NCBI GenBank assembly: GCA_031268245.1
Contig: JAIRXN010000049.1
Span: 1-17,584, forward strand
Direction: 5' to 3'
DNA from: Treponema sp.
Lineage (GTDB): Bacteria; Spirochaetota; Spirochaetia; Treponematales; Breznakiellaceae
DNA: 17,584 nucleotides
The notes below the pieces were generated by a model. The model did not search any database and was not told where the DNA came from. It saw nothing but the letters and a program-made list of their open reading frames with translations. Positions 14,046-17,584 of this stretch are shown here, in pieces. Each line of letters starts with the position of its first letter. Position 1 is the first letter of the stretch. A program made the translations under genes and the position numbers.

Positions 14046-16172
14046 CTATTCAATACGGATAGTACCTACGGATTCCACCGTAAAATCCGAAGCAATCTCA
14101 TGAACCGAAAGAACAGCCAACTGAGGCAGTTCCCGTTCGCAGGAAGACCGTACCAGATGCCGTACCGATTCGGAGCAGAGCAGTACCGGAACCCAATGCT
14201 GCTGCTGTACTGCCGTTACCGACTTTGAGAGGGCCTTGATCCAGTCCCTGTGTGTAGCCGGATCCATGACGGCGATTGATTCTCCCGAACTGGTCTCAAC
14301 CCTGCTTTTCAGAACCTCTTCTTCAAGACTCGTTTCGAGGGTAAGAACCCTGATCCGCCGGTTTTCATCGGCAAACTGGCTGCAGATCTGAGCGGCCAGA
14401 GCCTGACGGCATTTCTCCACAAGGAACCACACTTCCTTGGTAACGGGGGCAAAATCCGCCATGGCCTCCATGACCGAAACCAGATTCCGTATGGAAACCT
14501 GTTCCCGCAGGAGGCCCTGCAGCACCTTCTGTATCCGTCCCAGGGGAAGTCCTTCCTTCTGGTTAAGCTGGGTTGCAAGAACAGCTTCCACGACGGCAGG
14601 ATAATTTTTCTTGAGTTCATCGAGAATCTGCTGGGTTTCCTGATAACCCAAAAGATCCGCCGCATGGTGGCGAATAATCGCCTGCAGATGTGTAGCGATA
14701 ATGGTGGGCGGATCAACCACCGTATAGCCTGAACGTTCCGCTTCATCCCGCTGAGATTCCTTGACCCACACCGCCGGAAGACCGAATGCGGGATCTATGG
14801 TTTTTTCGCCTGAAATCTCCGCGCTTACCGTTCCCGGATTAATGCAGAGGAAAGAACCGATTCTTATCTTGCCCCGTCCCGCATCAACGCCTTTGATCTT
14901 GAAACAGTACTCCGAAGGCTCAAGCATAAGACTGTCAATGATCCTGATCTTGGGAATAACCAGCCCCAGTTCCAGCGCGGATTCTCTGCGAACGCGTTTG
15001 ATCCGTTCAAGAAGTTCCACACTGTTATTCTTGTCAACAAGAGGCACAAGGCTGTAACCGATCTCCAGGGAAATATCGTCCAGAGGCAGTACCGGCGGCA
15101 GATCTCCTGTTTCCTCGGCGGATTTTTTGGCTTTTTCTCCGGCCTTTGCCATGGCGGCTCCTGCGCTGGCCTCCCGCCGTTTGGCAGTCCTCAGCCGTGC
15201 GGCAAGGAGGAACATAAGTGCGGCAAGAGGGATCAGTACATACCAGGGAAAACCGGGAAGGAGGGAAAACAAGAGGAGCACAAAAGCCCCCACCATGTAG
15301 ATTCGCCATTCCTTTTTGAAGGTATCGGCAATGTCCTTGTCGAGAGCATTGTTGCTCATGGATCGGGCCATCATGATACCTGTTGCGGTAGAAATGAGGA
15401 TTGCGGGAAGCTGGGTAAGAAGACCGTCGCCTATGGAGAAGGCAATATAGGTATTCACCGCCGCAGAAAGCGGTTCTCCGTGAACGGCAGAGCCGACGAT
15501 GATACCTCCCAGGATATTGATCACCGTAATAAAGATCCCAACCTGGACATTGCCCTGAATAAATTTACTGGCGCCGTCCATGCGGCTGTAGAAATCCAGT
15601 TCCTGCCTGAGTTCATTTGACTGGGTTTTTGCCTCCTGTTCGGTAATGTAGCCCTGATTAAGCTGGCTTTCTATGTTCATCTGCTTGGGGTTCATGGAAT
15701 CCAGGGCGAAGCGGGCAGCCACTTCGGAGATCCTGGTTGCGCCCTTGGTGATTACCAGTACCTGGACCGCTATGATAACGATAAAGATCACGAATCCTAC
15801 AACCAAACCTTCCGTATTTCCCGAACCGACAACAAAGCTGGAAAAGGCCCGGATCATCCGGCCGTCAAAGCGCTCGCCCCGGACAAGGATAAGCCGTGTG
15901 GAAGAAATGTTAAGGGCCAGGCCGAAGACCGTCAGCAAAAGCAGCATGGTCGGAAAGACGGTAAAGTCGGAAGCCTTTTTGACATAGAGCACCGTAAGGA
16001 GGATAACCAGGGACAGCATCAGGTTCATTGCCATGAACATGTCCAGCAATACTGTCGGCATGGGGATTATCATCATCACTACCACTACCACCACAGACAG
16101 GGGCATGATAAATTGTTGCAGTCCTCCGGCCAAACCGGCCGGCGCAGAATTTTGTACAGGCACATCAGCCAT
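14046..16172 (-). CDS. flhA: FlhA, flagellar type III export gate protein
   Basis: The product is 708 aa, normal length. About eight membrane helices occupy the first 340 or so residues, with the family segment ALNISSTRLILVRG and the conserved cytoplasmic loop AARFALDSMNPKQMN through MDGASKF (198-204). A basic linker (about 340-370) leads to the soluble C-terminal domain that forms the nonameric ring and docks substrate-chaperone complexes (DPPTIIATHLQAIIRHHAAD, then LLGYQETQQILDEL). The ring sits under the flagellar basal body and couples proton flow to export. The ATG at 16172 overlaps the flhB end by 8 bp and has GAGGAGA 6 nt upstream. A run of valine codons near residue 30 makes a low-complexity DNA stretch, but the helix is intact. 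Confidence 0.97.
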   Translation of the reverse strand: MADVPVQNSAPAGLAGGLQQFIMPLSVVVVVVMMIIPMPTVLLDMFMAMNLMLSLVILLTVLYVKKASDFTVFPTMLLLLTVFGLALNISSTRLILVRGERFDGRMIRAFSSFVVGSGNTEGLVVGFVIFIVIIAVQVLVITKGATRISEVAARFALDSMNPKQMNIESQLNQGYITEQEAKTQSNELRQELDFYSRMDGASKFIQGNVQVGIFITVINILGGIIVGSAVHGEPLSAAVNTYIAFSIGDGLLTQLPAILISTATGIMMARSMSNNALDKDIADTFKKEWRIYMVGAFVLLLFSLLPGFPWYVLIPLAALMFLLAARLRTAKRREASAGAAMAKAGEKAKKSAEETGDLPPVLPLDDISLEIGYSLVPLVDKNNSVELLERIKRVRRESALELGLVIPKIRIIDSLMLEPSEYCFKIKGVDAGRGKIRIGSFLCINPGTVSAEISGEKTIDPAFGLPAVWVKESQRDEAERSGYTVVDPPTIIATHLQAIIRHHAADLLGYQETQQILDELKKNYPAVVEAVLATQLNQKEGLPLGRIQKVLQGLLREQVSIRNLVSVMEAMADFAPVTKEVWFLVEKCRQALAAQICSQFADENRRIRVLTLETSLEEEVLKSRVETSSGESIAVMDPATHRDWIKALSKSVTAVQQQHWVPVLLCSESVRHLVRSSCERELPQLAVLSVHEIASDFTVESVGTIRIE

Positions 16173-17355
16173 TGTTCATCTCCTCTCTCTCTATTCCGGC
16201 ATCATCCGCCCGGCGTCTCTTTTCGTTAATACCCTGAACCATGAGGTATACCTTTGCCACAAGGCTTATATACCTGTTCGGCACCGTATCTCCCACTTCG
16301 GCGCCTGCATAAAGCGCCCGCGCAAGGGGCGGCTCTTCCACAACCGGTATACCGTTATCACGGGCAATCCTGCGGATAAGAAGGGCCTGATCATCCTCCC
16401 CCTTGGCGCTGATCATGGGATAATCCATGCGCTCCGCATGGTACTCCAGAGCTACGGCAAAGTGGGTAGGATTGGTGATCACCACATCGGCATCGTGGAC
16501 ATTGCGGATCATCGTATTGGAAAGCATGGCCCGGTAACGGCGCATAATCTGCGCCTGCACCTCGGGATCGCCTTCGTAACTTTTCAATTCTTCCATAAAG
16601 GCCTGCCGGGACATTTTCAGGTTCTGACGGTAGCGGTAGCGCTGGAAAAGGTAATCCGGAATTGAGAGCAGCAGCAGCAGCAGTGCGCTGATGATCATCA
16701 TCCTGGCCGCCAGGGAAGCTACCAGGCTGACGGCATTCCAGAGTTCCACAGTCTGCAGCCGTGCAAGTCTTTCCCAATTACTGTAGATGATAAAAAATGC
16801 CACACCGCCGATAATGCCCATCTTGAAAATATTCTTTACAAAGTTAAAAACAGCATCTATCGAAAAGAGGGTGCGTTTGAAATACTGCCCGAAACGGGGA
16901 AGAATCCTGGTAAAATCCGGCACCAGGGGTTTTGTGGTAAAGAGAAAGCCAACCTGAATAAGATTGGAAAGCAGGGCGGCCGCAATGGCTGCCGCAAGAA
17001 TAGGCATGGTAAGACGCACAAAATAATGAAAAAATACCCCGATAATGACCGCATCTTCCGCCGGGTCAAGCTCCGTAGAACGGGAAAGGAAAAAACGCAG
17101 CATCTCTACACAGGTTTTGACCATGAACGGCGCCATAAAAAAAATCATTAAAGCGGGAAAAAGCAGTACCAGCGCGCCTATAAGTTCCTGGCTCTTGGCT
17201 ACCCGGCCTTCTTCCCTGGCCTTTCGGATCGTGGTGTCGGTAGGCTCAAAAGTCCTCCCCTCATCCTCCGCGGCAAACCACTGAAGGTCGATCATGTATG
17301 CTGCGGAAGGCTGAAGTTTCCGGACAACTCTATCAGGTTTCTCTTCCGCAATCAT
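16165..17355 (-). CDS. flhB: FlhB, flagellar export substrate-specificity switch protein
   Basis: The product is 396 aa. Four membrane helices lie between about residues 58 and 230, followed by the cytoplasmic domain. The autocleavage motif NPTH is intact at 295-298 (VVITNPTHFAVAL), so self-cleavage and the rod/hook-to-filament switch should work. The N-terminus has about 20 extra residues before DLQWFAAEDEGRTFEPT; the following RKAREEGRVAKSQE is the universal FlhB start segment. The tail after residue 375 is charged and also encodes the flhA ribosome site. The ATG at 17355 overlaps the fliR stop as ATGA. A run of AGC-type triplets at about 16666-16683 encodes consecutive leucines in a membrane helix. 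It acts in the membrane gate with FlhA and FliR. Confidence 0.96.
   Translation of the reverse strand: MIAEEKPDRVVRKLQPSAAYMIDLQWFAAEDEGRTFEPTDTTIRKAREEGRVAKSQELIGALVLLFPALMIFFMAPFMVKTCVEMLRFFLSRSTELDPAEDAVIIGVFFHYFVRLTMPILAAAIAAALLSNLIQVGFLFTTKPLVPDFTRILPRFGQYFKRTLFSIDAVFNFVKNIFKMGIIGGVAFFIIYSNWERLARLQTVELWNAVSLVASLAARMMIISALLLLLLSIPDYLFQRYRYRQNLKMSRQAFMEELKSYEGDPEVQAQIMRRYRAMLSNTMIRNVHDADVVITNPTHFAVALEYHAERMDYPMISAKGEDDQALLIRRIARDNGIPVVEEPPLARALYAGAEVGDTVPNRYISLVAKVYLMVQGINEKRRRADDAGIEREEMNNG
16179..16185 (-). promoter_or_regulatory. Ribosome binding site of flhA inside flhB
   Basis: On the minus strand GAGGAGA stands 6 nt before the flhA ATG and lies within the last codons of flhB. It is a strong, well-spaced site that fixes the flhA start at 16172. 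Confidence 0.85.
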
Positions 17356-17584
17356 AGGCCCGCCCCTTCGATCTGCAGACCTATCTGGGTATACAGGGTT
17401 TGAACGCCGCTGAATCCCGCTTCAATGACCCGGGAAAACGCTTCCACCATGAAGGGCATGGTCAAAAAAATCAGGAGAAAGGCAACGGTTATGGAAATAG
17501 GGAAACCTTCGGAGAGAATATTGATCTGGGGCGCCGCCTTTGATATTAATCCTGTCGCCAGCGAAGTAAGGAAAAGCGTTCCCA
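17352..17584 (-). CDS. fliR: FliR, flagellar export gate protein (C-terminal part, 5' end outside window)
   Basis: The first complete codon on the minus strand is at 17582-17580, and the frame reads about 76 residues to a TGA at 17354-17352. The segment GTLFLTSLATGLISKAAPQI, then NILSEGFPISITVAFLLIFL, matches the end of FliR: the PQ(I/V)N block, the GFP(I/L)xI block and the last membrane helix. FliR forms the FliPQR pore of the export apparatus. The stop overlaps the flhB start as ATGA, the common fliR-flhB arrangement. The N-terminal two thirds lie beyond the window edge. Confidence 0.92.
   Translation of the reverse strand, partial: GTLFLTSLATGLISKAAPQINILSEGFPISITVAFLLIFLTMPFMVEAFSRVIEAGFSGVQTLYTQIGLQIEGAGL

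Noticed and set aside
16066..16096. Low-complexity ATC/ACC triplet run near the start of flhA
   Set aside because: It encodes Val/Met residues of the first membrane helix; ordinary coding sequence rather than a regulatory repeat.
16666..16684. AGC-type triplet microsatellite in flhB
   Set aside because: It encodes consecutive leucines in a membrane helix and triplet slippage would keep the frame; no sign of phase variation.

Overview
The window looks chromosomal and most resembles a spirochaete, probably a Treponema or close relative. The flagellar gene order fliR-flhB-flhA-flhF-flhG-[two-TM protein]-fliA-fapA matches Treponema as I remember it, FlhB carries a DLQWFA motif near its N-terminus, and a cyclase / FecR-type protein / outer-membrane protein cluster lies alongside. 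No plasmid or phage genes and no CRISPR array were seen. The organism assignment is inference from gene content, not from a database search.

Layout. Positions 2-7031 are on the + strand: the 3' part of a GLUG-repeat surface protein, a membrane class III nucleotidyl cyclase, a large membrane-anchored FecR-type protein with about six Ig/FnIII-like repeats, and a secreted protein ending in a probable outer-membrane beta-barrel. All four junctions overlap or nearly overlap, so they look like one translationally coupled transcription unit whose promoter is upstream of the window. By eye the first three of these genes are clearly GC-richer (sampled lines up to about 70%) than the flagellar genes (about 50%).

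Positions 7032-7358 are the convergent junction. They hold a tRNA-Phe(GAA) on the minus strand with its own sigma-70-type promoter and an intrinsic terminator. Next to it lies a short non-coding stretch with one direct and one inverted copy of the tRNA 3' end, which may be a remnant of an integration or duplication event.

Positions 7359-17584 are a single tightly packed minus-strand operon read from high to low coordinates: fliR (partial), flhB, flhA, flhF, flhG, a two-TM acidic protein, the sigma-28 factor fliA, fapA (Jag-N plus DUF342), a 114-aa acidic protein, and a membrane-anchored coiled-coil protein with a C-terminal helix-turn-helix-like segment. Junctions range from a 20-bp overlap to 13-bp gaps, and several ribosome binding sites lie inside the preceding gene. 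FliR/FlhB/FlhA form the flagellar type III export gate, FlhF/FlhG set flagellum position and number, and FliA directs late flagellar transcription. The last two small proteins and the two-TM protein are the uncharacterised members. The terminal one has the architecture and genomic position of Bacillus SwrB or proteobacterial DUF2802 proteins and is the best candidate here for an undescribed flagellar assembly factor.
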